A stretch of DNA of 64,000 bases from positions 17,049 to 81,048 of the forward strand of contig CAUYLG010065568.1 of NCBI GenBank assembly GCA_963573385.1, written 5' to 3'. This stretch comes from Cacajao melanocephalus. Lineage: Eukaryota > Chordata > Mammalia > Primates > Pitheciidae. The translations under genes and the position numbers were made by a program. Below the pieces are notes generated by a model. That model did not search any database, had not been told where the DNA came from, and saw nothing but the letters and a program-made list of their open reading frames with translations. Positions within the stretch are counted from its first letter, which is position 1. The number at the start of each line of letters is the position of its first letter. This document shows positions 45,083 through 58,460 of the stretch, piece by piece.

Positions 45083-46066
45083 AAGGAGACAGGTTGGAAA
45101 CGGGGTCGGCCCTTCAGTATCACCCTGCCCGAGAACAGTCATTCTCTGCTTTCTCTGATCAGAGCTTTCTCCCAGGAGGGGCTTGTAGCCCTTTTATCCA
45201 AAGCAATCTCTGGCCCAGGCACCAAAGAAAGGCCCCAGCGGTTTACGCAGCCTGGGCTGCCCCTGCACTTGCTGGGTGGGGGGTGGGTTGTGGAAGCCTT
45301 TCCCTCCTGCCCACTCTTTCCTGCTCCTCCCCGGCGCATCTTTATGGCCGGCATATGGAAACTGTTTCTATTTATCTGGCAACACCAGGACACTGCTGCA
45401 CGCTGTGCTCCAGCGAATGGAAACCTTGGATTCCCCTCAGGGTCATTTCCGATGTGGCATGCAAAGCAGCCAGCTGTTTTGCGGGAGCGTCTGGGTCCTG
45501 TGACATCAGTATGGGAGAGCATTACCGTGTGTGCAAACAGGTCATCCCGGTTTGTCCGCCTGTCTCTGCACCAGGACGTCTCTCCGGCTTTGAGTCAGAG
45601 TTTGGGTTGTTATTTTGTATTCTCATGCCGTTCAGCTGTTTCTTTCCACTCCTTCCCCTCCTCTGAGTGGTTTTACGTTCTCTCCTCTGGGCTGATTGCC
45701 AGGATTCAGGGAGGGAAGTTAAGGGGCTGGTGCCACATAAATCTTCAGTGGCCAAAGTCTGCGGGCCTGAAAGCCTGCGCCTGTGCTTTTGGTCTGGTTT
45801 TCCCAAGAGAGCTGTCTGCCCAGGGCACCAAAAGGGCAGGACAAAATGTTTCCCTTCGTAGAACTTTCCCCAGAGGCACAGAACAGAGGCGCAGAATGTG
45901 ATCTCCCTGGTTGCCAAGAGCGTTCCTGGTCAGCCTCCTCTGGCCCTTTTTGAAACCTGCTTATGGAGCTTGCTGGCTGCGGGAGCCAGGGAGGCTGTGA
46001 ATCCCACCTGCCTGCCACGCTGCCACTCACCTCCCTCCTTCCCCCGTCTGACCTGCTGCCTCCCAG
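45083..46066. other. Unique DNA with long overlapping open frames
   Basis: A 214-codon plus frame (45,022-45,666), a 210-codon plus frame (45,269-45,901) and minus-strand frames of 127, 131 and 195 codons overlap here or just beyond. None has a recognised domain; probably noncoding. Confidence 0.4.
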
Positions 46067-46149
46067 GAAAGGTGGACATGCAGAAGTGCAGGCTAGCCGC
46101 CGGCCTCCTGGAGGAGGCAGTGGAGGGCCAGCTCCCCGACAGCCCCGTG
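46067..46149 (+). other. Candidate cryptic or alternative exon in TPCN1 intron 2
   Basis: 83 bases bounded by an excellent 3' splice site (a pyrimidine-rich run ending CTGCCTCCCAG) and an excellent 5' splice site (CCCGTG|GTAAGG). Two frames are open through it. Included between exons 2 and 3 it would shift the TPCN1 frame and stop soon after, which is poison-exon behaviour. Used as the end of an alternative first exon, the frame open from an ATG at 45,963 would join exon 3 in the TPCN1 phase. I do not recall an annotated exon here, and cryptic exon-like segments are common in long introns. Confidence 0.35.
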
Positions 46150-47689
46150 GTAAGGTCGTCCTGTCTCCTTGAGCTGGGCCCCTGCGGCGTGCCCTGGTCC
46201 CTGCCTTTCCGGCTGGCCTGGAAGAACCCGTTCTGCTCTGGGCGAGAACAGTGCCAAGGTCAGAGGCCACAGGTGCTGCATCTTCCGTGGTCTGTAATGA
46301 GCACACAGAGGAGGGGGCTGGGCTGGGGTGACGCGGGGTGAGCCTGCGTAGTGGTTTGGTTGGCTAGGATGCTTCCTGTGACTGGTACGCTGAACATGCG
46401 AGTGCCAGTTGTTTACCTGGAGGTTCTGCCCAGGGTCTGTGAGCAGGTGGAGGTCAGGGCAAGGCACCAGGCCACTATAGCAGGTGGGTGAGAGCAACTG
46501 TTGGCATTCAGTGCTGCCCAGGTAGAGGTCATGGAGCCAACCCAGTAGGCACGGTGGGCTCAGTGGGGCAGCCCAGCCTCGAGCTTCACACACACTGCTG
46601 GCCTCTCAGGGCAGCTGGGGGCCCCTGCACACCCTCTTACTTCCCGCACGGAGGGTTTTCATTCTGAGGAAACTGGGCCTGCCGGAATCGGTTCCCCAGC
46701 AAGCAGGGGCTTGGTGTCCCGGACACCACTCCATCTGTACTCACAGGCTCACACTCTGATTCACCAGGACTTGGCTCTTGTTCTGGCCCTTTCCCCTTTG
46801 ACCTGCCCCTTCTGCTCCCTGCCTTCCCTTTTTCCTGGGCCTGAATGTCCTCCTCAGGAACCCGCTGAGCCTTCAAGCATACTTTGTGCGGGAACAATGC
46901 AGCACTTGGGTGAAAGCATTTCCATTGCCTCTCTAGCCGCTTCTCTAACCTCATAAGAGGGTTAGGCACAGACAGGGCTGGGGATTAGCACCCCACGAGG
47001 CAGCCCAGCTCCATCCTGCCCCTGCTGTGCCCTGGACTTGGCTGGCACAGCTGCACTGCTCTGTGAAGACCACATACAAAAGGAACAGAACAGAACCATG
47101 GCCCCTTGCCTTCCATTAATCCCTAAACGTGCAGCCCAGTCACTCGTGCCTGGGTGTGAAGGAGGCCCTTTGCCATCACTTGTGGCTTTCTTGAAAAGTC
47201 CCTGGGTGGCCGGTGTCACCCCAGGCCTTCCATCCCTCTCCCCGTATGGGGAGACGAGTGATTGTGCTTTGCCTTTTGGGACCACATGAGCATGTCAAGT
47301 CCTGTTTTCTGAGGTTGAATGGTTAGAAGCACAGAACAAAGTCTGCCCTGGGAGGGGGAGCAGTCGCTATTCTTTCACCTTTGCTCTTGAGTCATATTTT
47401 CCCCTTTCCCTTTTAAGGTTCTACCCTGAATTACTCTTAAACAAAACAGCCCCTCTTCAGCAGATCCTTAAAAGAAGGATCTTCACAAGTACAAACTTAC
47501 CGCATCACACCCCTTCGTAACACCCTTTGGTGCTGCCTACTGCACCCCAGGTGGAGCCCGCCCTCTTGCCCAAGGCTTGCCGAGTCTCAGGGATGGCTCC
47601 TTGCTCTCCGCCCTCCAGGCCCTGGCCATTCTTAAGTGCCCCATGGGGGTGTGCGGAATCTTCAGGACAAGGAAGACCTTCCCTTTCAC
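46150..47689. other. Unique GC-rich intronic DNA
   Basis: Open frames on both strands without domains or splice pairs. Follows the candidate exon. Confidence 0.5.
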
Positions 47690-48170
47690 TTCAATTCAGA
47701 CATGTTTGCTGACACTTATGCATTCTATCCAGCACTGTTCTGGGGCCTGGGAACACCACAGTGACCAAAACCAAAGTCCTTGCCCTCATGGAGCTGAGAT
47801 TCCAGGGGGGTAACAGGCCCATGAGTAAACAGGTGCCTGTCAGGTGGTGACAGCCCCAGGAGGAAGCCTCAGTGGTTTGAGGGGATGGAGTGATGTGGTC
47901 TCACTTTGCAGGGGAGGCCAAGGGCAGCCTCTGATAAGATGTTTGGGTGGAAAACTAGAGGGTGAGAAAGTGGCCATTCAAAGATTGGGAGGCAGAGGGA
48001 GCAGTCCATGCAAAGCCCTCAAGGCACAGTGTTCCAGGCACGTTTCAATACAGCAAGGAGGCCAGCGTGGCGGCAGCGCAGGGCAGGTGGGATGAGGAGA
48101 CTTGGAGAGGTTGTAGGTCAGGTTCCACGAGATCTTCTGATCAAGGGAGGCTGGGCATGTTTGGGGCAGA
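47690..48170. repeat. Probable L2-type ancient repeat
   Basis: AGCACTGTTCTGGGGCCTGGG, CCTTGCCCTCATGGAGCTGAG and GCAAAGCCCTCAAGGCACAG match a widespread ancient LINE pattern. The family name is inferred. Confidence 0.5.
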
Positions 48171-48834
48171 GGAGTGATACCATTTGGCTTAGCGTTCTTG
48201 AGGATTATTGTAATATTAAACGAAAAAGTTTACCTAAAAACACACACACACAACAGAAGATTTCTCTGACCGGTGTCAAGAGCAGACCACAGTGGGTAGA
48301 ACAGAGAGTAGGGAGACAGATCAGGGATTGTGCTGATCAGGGGAGAGGTGGTTTGGGCCACGGTGTGACAGAGGAGCTGGGAGAGCGAGGTCTTGTGGTC
48401 CAGCTGCAGCCCCTATTTGTGGGCCTTTCAGCTGATTGTGGGAGGGGAGGAGCCTCCTGATTCCTGAGGCTCCTTCTGCCCCAAGATTCTCTGTTGGTGC
48501 AGCTGTTCCATTCAGCACTGGTATGGCCAGGAAAATGTGGTCTCAGTCACCCCAAGGCCTTCTGTTGTCCCCCAGTAACTTGTGGCCCGTAAGAGTGCAT
48601 CCCAAGAGCACTGGCCGATAGAGGGATGGTCTGTGTGAGAACCAGCCATGTGTTCTCTTTGATTTGGGTCATAGATGCTAAGCCTGTCTCACAGCTGCAT
48701 GGTGTTTATCAGAAGAGACAGTGGCCAGCATACCCCACAGCAGACGGTGGGTCAGCAGAGCCACCCCCCACATTTCTCTAGTGAGTGGTGAATGGCAGAT
48801 GATTGTGTGAAGGAAAGCTCTAGATGGGGAGCCA
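48171..48834. other. Unique intronic DNA
   Basis: Contains a short (CA)6-7 at 48,240-48,252; otherwise nothing. Confidence 0.5.
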
Positions 48835-48970
48835 GGTGGCCTGGGTGCCAGACCTGGCGCTGTAACCAAATTGGCCCTATGTCACGGGCACATCACATTC
48901 CCTGCCCTCAGTTTCCCCATCTGTAAAAGGTGGGCATTGAATCAGGTGGTCTCTAGGATCTGCTCTTGAC
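48835..48970. repeat. MIR fragment
   Basis: CCTCAGTTTCCCCATCTGTAAAAGG core. Confidence 0.8.
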
Positions 48971-49229
48971 CTGACAGTCACTGATTCTAAGACAGCAGCA
49001 GAAAGTGCCTCAAAATTCATGCAGGAGAGCTATGCAGCAGGGCTTCCCACTCTGTGGCAGAGGACCTCTCCTTTCATAAACCACAACAGAAACAAAGTAC
49101 TAGGAAGAGGAAGTACCGCCTGCGGTGATGGCCTCGACACACCGGCTCTGGTTCCTAGATGCTGCTCATCCCCGACCATAGCACACCATTCATGGACTGT
49201 GCAGACCACGCGAATAACACCACCCGCAG

Positions 49230-49470
49230 TTAGCAGCGTGGTTCTGAGCACAGACCTCATTCATTCTCTAGCTCCATCACTTTCTAAATGTGGGAGCCCC
49301 TGGGCAAGTTGACCAATCTCTGTGCTTCCATATCATCACCTGTGAATTAGGGATACTGATGGTATCCACCACCTGTGGTGGTTTTGAGGATGAAGTTATT
49401 TCACCTCCAAAGTGCTGAGATTAGTGCCTGGCTCCCAGAATTTGCTCTGCAAGTGTTTGTGTGTGTTATT
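49230..49470. repeat. MIR SINE
   Basis: Near full length, from AGCGTGGTTCTGAGCACAGACC to the tail TTTGCTCTGCAAG. Confidence 0.8.
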
Positions 49471-50080
49471 TTAGCTGAAGCTGAGCTGCTGAGATCTGGG
49501 CTAGATCTGGGGGCTGCAGTTAATTGGGAGGTGGGAGAGGGATGCATGTGCTAAGAAAGATGCTATTGCCCTCCCTAAGCAGTGAGGCAGTGTTTGTGGA
49601 AGGCTTTTGATGCCAGCAGGATCTAGACAGCTGGGCCCTGCTCAGATTGTGGCACTGCCAGCCTTCCGGGCAGCTCCACAGTTTGGAGCTGCTTCTGAAG
49701 CCATCTGCATCCACCTGCCTGGTCTCCTTGAAGTCGCCACATACCTGTAAACGTGTAGATGCCACAAGCTGCAAGGGCAGCTAGTCCAGCTCCTCATTAG
49801 CTGGTAAACCTCTTCTCTGTTGAAACGTCCATGACCAATAGCTAAAGAGCGTCTTTTTGAGGCCACGTGGTGATGGGGTGCTCACTGCCTCTGCAGACAG
49901 GTGTCCCTGGAGGGCAAGGGCTGCCTAGTTCCTACAGTCCCTACCAAGGGCCCAGCACCTGAGAACTGCCCTTGGGACTATCTCTCACCCAAACCAGGAG
50001 CAGGAGCAACCCTGGGAATGTCTGCTAAACAAAAGAGTCGATGAACAGGCCAGTTGTTGGTCTTAGAATATTTTTATTAA
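49471..50080. other. Unique intronic DNA
   Basis: No feature recognised. Confidence 0.5.
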
Positions 50081-50090
50081 GAATTATTTC

Positions 50091-51290
<1,200 letters not shown>

Positions 51291-51299
51291 AGTCAGTCT

Positions 51300-51500
51300 T
51301 TTTCTGCAGGCAAGCCATGGAAGGATTTTAAGTAGCAGAGTGACACTAACAGACTTCGGCCTTACCAGATTTGCCCTGCCTCAAGGGGCCTGGGTCAGGT
51401 GGTCGGGAAAGGCCTGGACAGTGAGAGTGAGTTCAGGTTGCTGCAGGCTTTTTTAGGTGGGAGACAAGAGGCCTCAAAGACCTCTTGAGTAGAGATGGGA
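51300..51500. repeat. Probable L2-type fragment
   Basis: GCCATGGAAGGATTTTAAGTAGC and GAGTGACA follow the same ancient pattern as 34,040-34,325. Confidence 0.45.
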
Positions 51501-52510
51501 GGGAGGAGACCTATTCCAGACCTGGTGAGTGACAGGCCATCAGGAGTGAAAAAGAAGATAGGATAAGGATTTCTGGCTCTGAGGACTGTCCTCCCAGGGC
51601 AGCCAAAAGCCTGCTCCTTCCTGTCTCAGTGGTTCTTGTGGATTTCAGCTGAATGGAACCGGCTTTTGTGGCTTTGAAGGGTTGTATATTGGGGAAGAGG
51701 GACTATCTCTCACCCAAACAAGGACACCTAAAGATAGCAAAGGTTACCTGCTCCAGGAGAAACCCCTTGCTGGGAGTGTCAGTGAGGCCGGTTAGCAAGG
51801 AATAGCCTGCGTCATGGGATGCATCGGGCCACCTGGTGCCAGGGGTGCTGCGGTGTAGGTGGTGACGGATAGGGGAGCTGTTGAGGAGGATCAAACATCT
51901 TTTCCCATCAGGAACAGGGAGTCCCTGAGTGAGAAGAAGGGTGGGAAGTCTCCGAAGGGGGTCTTCATGGCAGCAGCTCACATAGACACGCACATCTAGT
52001 ATCGGGTGGGAGGGTGGCACTAACGGCTGCTACCATCTGTGCCAGCTAGCAGCTGCTTCCCCCGCTGCATCATTGTTATTTATGTTACCTAGGACTCTGC
52101 TGTGTTGCCGGTTCCGGCCCCTCCTGGGGTGTGTGGAGGTCGTGGAGGACAGTGCATGGGCGCACGAGGGACGCAGCTCCATCCTGCTGCTCGCCTGTGG
52201 CTTTTTCTGCTTGGGAGCCACGTTTTAGCTCATGCTTCCCTGATCCACGTGAGCGGATAGAAGAAGGTGGTTTGACCTTCTCCTCTCTCTGCCTAGGGCT
52301 TAGTTCTTTCAGAAATGAGCACTGGGATCAGGGTAGGGAATGCTGCTCTCTTGGCATTGGGAAGAGAATGGACAGAATTACCAAGTTCAAACTGCACCCA
52401 GATGTCCCACCTCCTACTTGGAACTCCCCTCTAGTGATGGAAATGCTAGTGTAATTTCGGTCCTTTTGGCATTAAATACCCTGTCACCCTTTTCGAGTTT
52501 CTGATTCTTG
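51501..52510. other. Unique intronic DNA
   Basis: No exon or repeat recognised. Confidence 0.5.
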
Positions 52511-52514
52511 AGAG

Positions 52515-52915
52515 GCAGGTAGTCTACCGATTGGGAGCTAGGCAGCCTAGTTTGGGATCCCAGCCCTACTTCCCACTAGCAGCATGACCCCAGGAGGTTA
52601 CTTAGCCTCTGTGTACCTTAAGTTTCCTGAAGTCTGAGGTGGGAATAATAATATTACCTACTTCCCAGGGGTGTTGTAAGAAGGAAGTGGGTTAATCGAT
52701 ACAATGTATTTAGAGAGGTATGGTTATCTGTTAATGTTACCTTCTTTGCAGAGTTGTCCTAAGAAGTAGATTAATACATAGATACAATGTATTTAGATAG
52801 TTGTCAGTTATCTGTTGATAATAATATTACCTACTTCACAGAGTTGTTGTAAGAACTAAGCAGGTCAAGAGATAGATACAATGTATTTAGATAGGTATTA
52901 ATTATCTGTTGCCAT
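52515..52915. repeat. MIR whose 3' part is tandemly triplicated
   Basis: MIR-like sequence from about 52,515. Its ATTACCT...GATACAATGTATTTAGA...TTATCTGTT module occurs three times, with GATACAATG starting at 52,698, 52,781 and 52,875 (spacings 83 and 94). Confidence 0.85.
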
Positions 52916-53490
52916 TTAACAAATCACTCCCCTAACAATAGTGCCTTAAGATAGCAACATTTGTTTTGCTGGAGTTTGCAGTTTGAGCAGGGCTTGATGG
53001 AGTTGCCTTTTTGCTGTTTTATGTAGCATTTGTTTGGACAGCTTCACTGGGTCTGGAGGATCTGTTTTTGAGATGGCTCCTTCACGTGGCTGGGAAGTTG
53101 GTGCTACCCCTTGGCTGGGTGCTCAGCTGGCCTATGAACTGGGGCCTTGAGTCTTCTCCAGGAACCTCTCCACCAGCTGCTTGGGCTTCTTTACAAAATG
53201 GTTGCTCCGTGCCCCAAGAGAATAAAGTGAAAGTATTTTTGTGACTTCAGAAGTCATGAGGTTCTCTGCTCTCTATTGGTCACAGCAGTCATAAAGGCTC
53301 ACTTGATTTTCAGAAGTGCCAAGGCTCCAGAGGAGCACAGAAGGTGAAAGATAATGTGGTGACCAGTTTTTGGAAAATAAAATCTGCTGCAGGATAGGTT
53401 TTGGCACACAGTAAGCCTCAATAAATGTTCGCTACCAGTAGTTTGAAGTCATCCTCTGCATTCCTCATCCCAGACTCCTCTTCCTTAGAG
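52916..53490. other. Unique intronic DNA
   Basis: No feature recognised, except a MIR tail scrap (GGCACACAGTAAGCCTCAATA) at about 53,403. Confidence 0.5.
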
Positions 53491-53494
53491 GGGG

Positions 53495-53605
53495 TAGTGC
53501 AGCATAGTGGTTAAGTGCATCTGCTCTGGAGGCAAGCTGCTAGGGGCCAAAGCCCGGCTCAGCCCTTACAGCTGTGTCATCTTGGACAGATTGCTTAACT
53601 CTTAG
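53495..53605. repeat. MIR fragment
   Basis: GCATAGTGGTTAAGTGCATCTGC core; runs into the L1. Confidence 0.8.
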
Positions 53606-54085
53606 CATTTCTTGAAAGATATAAACTACCAAAGCTTTCTCAATAAGAATCGAAAACCTAAATGGCCCTATATCTACTGAAGAAAGTTAATATGCAGTAA
53701 AAACTTTCCCAGAAAGAAAACTTCAGGCCCAGATAGCTTTCCTGGTGAATGCTATATGTTAGGGAAGAAATAATACCAATTTAACATAAATTCTTTCAGA
53801 AATTTGAAAAGGAGAGGAGATATTTTCTAGCCCATTTTATGAGGCCGGCATTACCTTGATACCCAAACCAGCAAAGACATCACAAGGAAAGAAACTTCAG
53901 GCTAACATTCAACATGAACATAGATACAAAAAATTTAAACAATTTAAGCAAATGCAATAATATGTAAAAAGGATAATACATCATATCTAGAGGGACTTAG
54001 CTCAGGAATGCAGGGTTGGTTTAATGTTCAAAAATCAATCACTGTAATTCACTATATTAATCACAGGTAAAAGAAAAATTATGTA

Positions 54086-54343
54086 CAGGTTGAATATCCC
54101 TTATTCAAAATGCTTGGGACCAGAAGTATTTCTGATTTTCAATTTTTTTTCCGATTTAGGAATATTTGCATTATACTTAGTGGTTGAGTATTTCTAATCT
54201 GAAAATGTGAAATCCAAAATGCTCCAATTAGTTTTTTTTTTTTTCTTTTTTTTCTTTTTGAGTGTCATGTTGGTGCTCAAAAAGTTTTGAATTTTGGAGC
54301 ATTTGGATTTCAAATTTTCAGATTAGGGATACTCAAGCTGAAA
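54086..54343. mobile_element. TcMar-Tigger-type MITE with internal palindrome
   Basis: Left end CAGGTTGAATATCCCTTATT and right end reading AGGGATACTCAAGCTG are inverted repeats. A second internal copy of the right end (54,184-54,227) faces the right end across a loop of about 70 bases. Nonautonomous, no transposase. Subfamily unassigned. Confidence 0.75.
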
Positions 54344-55039
54344 TCGTCTTGAAGTAGACATAGAAAGTGTTCGACAAAATCCAACAACCATTCATGGTAA
54401 AATCTCACAACAAACTAGGCATAGAAAGGAATTTCCTCAGCCTGATAAAGGGTATCTACGAGGAACTTCTAGCTGATGTCATACTGTGTGGTGAAAAACT
54501 GAGTGATTTTCCCCTAAGATCAGGAATGAGACAAAGATATTCCTTCTCATCATTTAAATTCAATAGGTAAGGGAGGTTCTAAACAGTGCCATAAGGCAAG
54601 AAAAAAGGCATCTGGATGCGAAAGGAAGAAGTAAAACTCCTTATTCTCAGACTACATGATCTATACAGAGAAGCTCATGAAATTTACAAAAGAGGCTATT
54701 AGACCTTTTAAGTGAGTTTATCAAGGTTGCAGGATAGAAAGCCAATGTATAAAAATAAGTTGTATTTCTGTATACTAACACCAAACAATTGGAAATTGAG
54801 ATTAAAAGGCAATTTCATTTACAACAGCATCAGAAATGTGAAAGACTTAGTGGTAAATCTAACAAAAGATGTGTCAGATCTGTATACTGAAAGCTACAAA
54901 ACATTACTAAGAGAAATTAAAGATCAGAATAAACTGAGGAATATACCATGTTCATTGGTTTTTAAGATGTCTCCCCAATAGATTTGACACAATTTCAATC
55001 AAATCCTAGCAGGCTTTTTTTCTTTTAAGTAGAAATTGA

Positions 55040-55367
<328 letters not shown>

Positions 55368-55374
55368 ATTATGA

Positions 55375-55582
55375 TTATTGAGATGAGATCTTGCTCTGTC
55401 ACCCAGGCTAGAGTGCAGTAACATGATCATAGCTCACTCTAGCCTTGACCTTTCGGGCTCAAGCAATCCTCCCGCCTCAGCCTCCTGAGTAGCTGGGACT
55501 ACAGGCACATGCCACCAAGCCTAATTTTACTTAATTTTTTTTGTAGAGGCAGGGTGTCACTATATTGCCCCAGCTGGTTTTT
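55375..55582 (-). repeat. Alu, truncated, AluJ-like
   Basis: Antisense; ends at TTGCCCCAGCTGG followed by a T-run. Confidence 0.85.
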
Positions 55583-55777
55583 TTTTTTTTTTTGGATTCC
55601 TAGATTAGGGACAAAGAAATTGACTAATTCTAAAGTTTATATGGAAATTCAAAAGGACCAGGCTAGCCAAAACAACTTTGAAAAAACATGAACAAAGTTG
55701 GAGGATTAACATTACCTGATTATAAGACTTGCAAATCCACAGTTGTCAAGACGTTGAGGTGTTGATGTGAAATCTTT

Positions 55778-56016
55778 TTTTTTTTTTCTTTCTTTTTTAA
55801 AGACAGTGTCTTTCTATGTTGTCTAGGCTGGCTTAAACTGCTGGGCTAAGGTGATCCTCCCACCTCAGCCTCCTGAGGAGCTGGGACTACAGGCTTACAC
55901 CACTGTGTCTTGATGTGGAATCTTTATTTTATTTTATATTGTAGAGATGGGATCTCACTGTGTTGCCCAGGCTAGTCTCGAACTCTTGGGTTCAAGTGAT
56001 CCTCCCCTCCTTATCC
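55778..56016 (-). repeat. Two Alu monomers inserted at the same site
   Basis: Antisense monomers at 55,778-55,910 and about 55,927-56,016, separated and flanked by TGATGTGAAATCTTT-like copies at 55,763, 55,911 and 56,017. Confidence 0.75.
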
Positions 56017-56410
56017 TGATGTGAAATTTTTATGACCAGGGATCAGGGAAAGATTTCTTAGATATGATATCAAAAGTATTCATCCATAAAAGAATAAATG
56101 GATAGGTTGGCCTTCAACAAAATTTGTAAAACTTCTGTTTTGGTGACCTTTGAAAGGCACTGCTAAAAAATGAGAAGACAAATCACAAACGGGAAAATAT
56201 TTGCAAATCACCACGTATCTGATAAAGACTTGTATCCAGAGTGTATAAAAGAGCTCTCAAAATTTAATAATAAGAACATAACACAACAAAGAAAAAGGTG
56301 AAAGATCTGTCCACTTCAAAGAAGATACGCAAATGATAAACATATGGAACCATGTGCAACATGACAGTTAGGGAAATGCACATATCAAGCATGAATATGA
56401 AAAACAATGA

Positions 56411-56755
<345 letters not shown>

Positions 56756-57412
56756 CTTAAAAAGAGTGAGCATATTAACCGTTGGTGAAGATGTGGAGGA
56801 ACTAGAACTCTCATATACTGCTAGTGAGAATGTAAAGTGGTACAATCATTTTGGAAAACAGTTTAGCAGTTTCATAAAAAGTTAAACGTGATCTAGCTAT
56901 TTCACCTCTAGTTCTTTACCAAAAGAAACAAAAAGCATACGTCCATGCAAAGCCCGGAATGAATGTTCATGAATGTTCATAGCAACTTTATTTGAAATAA
57001 CCCAAAACTAGAAACAGTCTTAACTATTCATCAACAGGTAAATGGATAAACTATTACTCAGCAAAGAAATAGAATGAACTGTTGCTACACAGTGCAACAT
57101 GGATGAATTTTTAAATAATTATGCTAAGTGAAAGAAGCCAAGCAAAAATAATATATACTGTATGATTCCATTTATATAATGCATCATGTAATAATATAAT
57201 AGATGCAGATTCATGTAATAGTCACAGAATGCAGATCAGTAATTGCCTGGGTGTGGATGGGCAAGGAGGCATGGGAGGGTGATGGATATGTTATCTTGAC
57301 TGTTGTGATAATTTTGCAGATATGCACGTAGGTCACTCAAACTGTACACTTAAAATATATACAGTTTATTGTGTCACACCTTAGTGAAACTGTTTTTAAA
57401 AATCGGTAGGGC

Positions 57413-57700
57413 TGGCTGGGTGTGGTGGCTCACACCTGTAATCCCATCACTTTGGGAGGCTGAGTCGAGTAGATCACTTGAGGTTAGGAGTTCAAGACCG
57501 GACTGCCCGACATGGCGAAATGCCATGTCTACTAAATATACAAAAATTAGCAGTGCATGGTGGCAGCCATCTCTAATCCCAGCTGCTCGGGAGACTGAGG
57601 CAGGAGAATCACTTGAGAGGTTACAGTGAGCTGAGATCACACCACTGCACTCCAGCCTAGGTGACAGAGTGAGACTCCATCTCAAAAAAAGAAAGAAAAA
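57413..57700 (+). repeat. Alu, shortened
   Basis: Plus-strand; missing the AACCCAGGAGG.. block in the right monomer (ACTTGAGAGGTTACAGTGAGC). Confidence 0.88.
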
Positions 57701-57708
57701 GGGTGGAG

Positions 57709-58006
57709 TGGCTGGGCACAGTGGCTCATACCTGTAATTCCAATACTTTGGGAGGCCAAGGCAGGAGGATTGCTTGAGTCCAGGAGTTTGGGACCAGCCT
57801 GGGCAACAAAGACTCCATCTCTGTAAAAATACAAAAATTAGCCAGGCGTGGTGGTGCACGCCTGTAGTCCCAGCTACTTAGGAGGCTGAAGCAGGAGGAT
57901 CTCTTAAGCTCAAGAATTTAAGACTGCAGTGAGCAATGTTCGTGCCACCGTACTCCATTCTAGGTGACAAAGTGAGACCTTGTGTCTTAAAAAAAAAAAA
58001 AAACAA
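57709..58006 (+). repeat. Alu, AluJ-like
   Basis: Plus-strand, tandem with the previous Alu. Confidence 0.88.
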
Positions 58007-58170
58007 AACGGGGAGTTGGGGAAGTAAGTTGCATGTGACTAGTCCTGGTGGCTCTTGACTGGCAGTTCAAGATCAGAAATACCTTTTGTAACCCAGCAGC
58101 CCTTGAGCTGTCCTCTGCATGGTTGTAAGCCGTACACATTTGCTTCCTGCGAACTGTGCAAATCCTAATA

Positions 58171-58460
58171 CTAGTTTGTTTTTTGGAGACAGAGTCTTGT
58201 TCTCTTCCCTAGTCTGGAGTGCAGTGGCGAGATCTTGGCTCATCGCAACTTCTGCCTCCCAGGTTCAAGCTAGTATCATGCTTCAGCCTACTGAGTAGCT
58301 GGGATTACAGGCACCTGCCACCACACCTGGCTAATTTTTGTATTTTTAGTAGAGACAGGGTTTCGCCATGTTCGCCAGGCTGGTCTCGAACTCCTGACCT
58401 CAGGTGATTCGTGTCACCTGAGTGTGCTGGGATTATAGGTGTTAGCCACCATGCTTAGCC
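58171..58460 (-). repeat. Alu
   Basis: Antisense, with a degraded GTGTCACCTGAGTGTGCTGG block. Confidence 0.88.
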
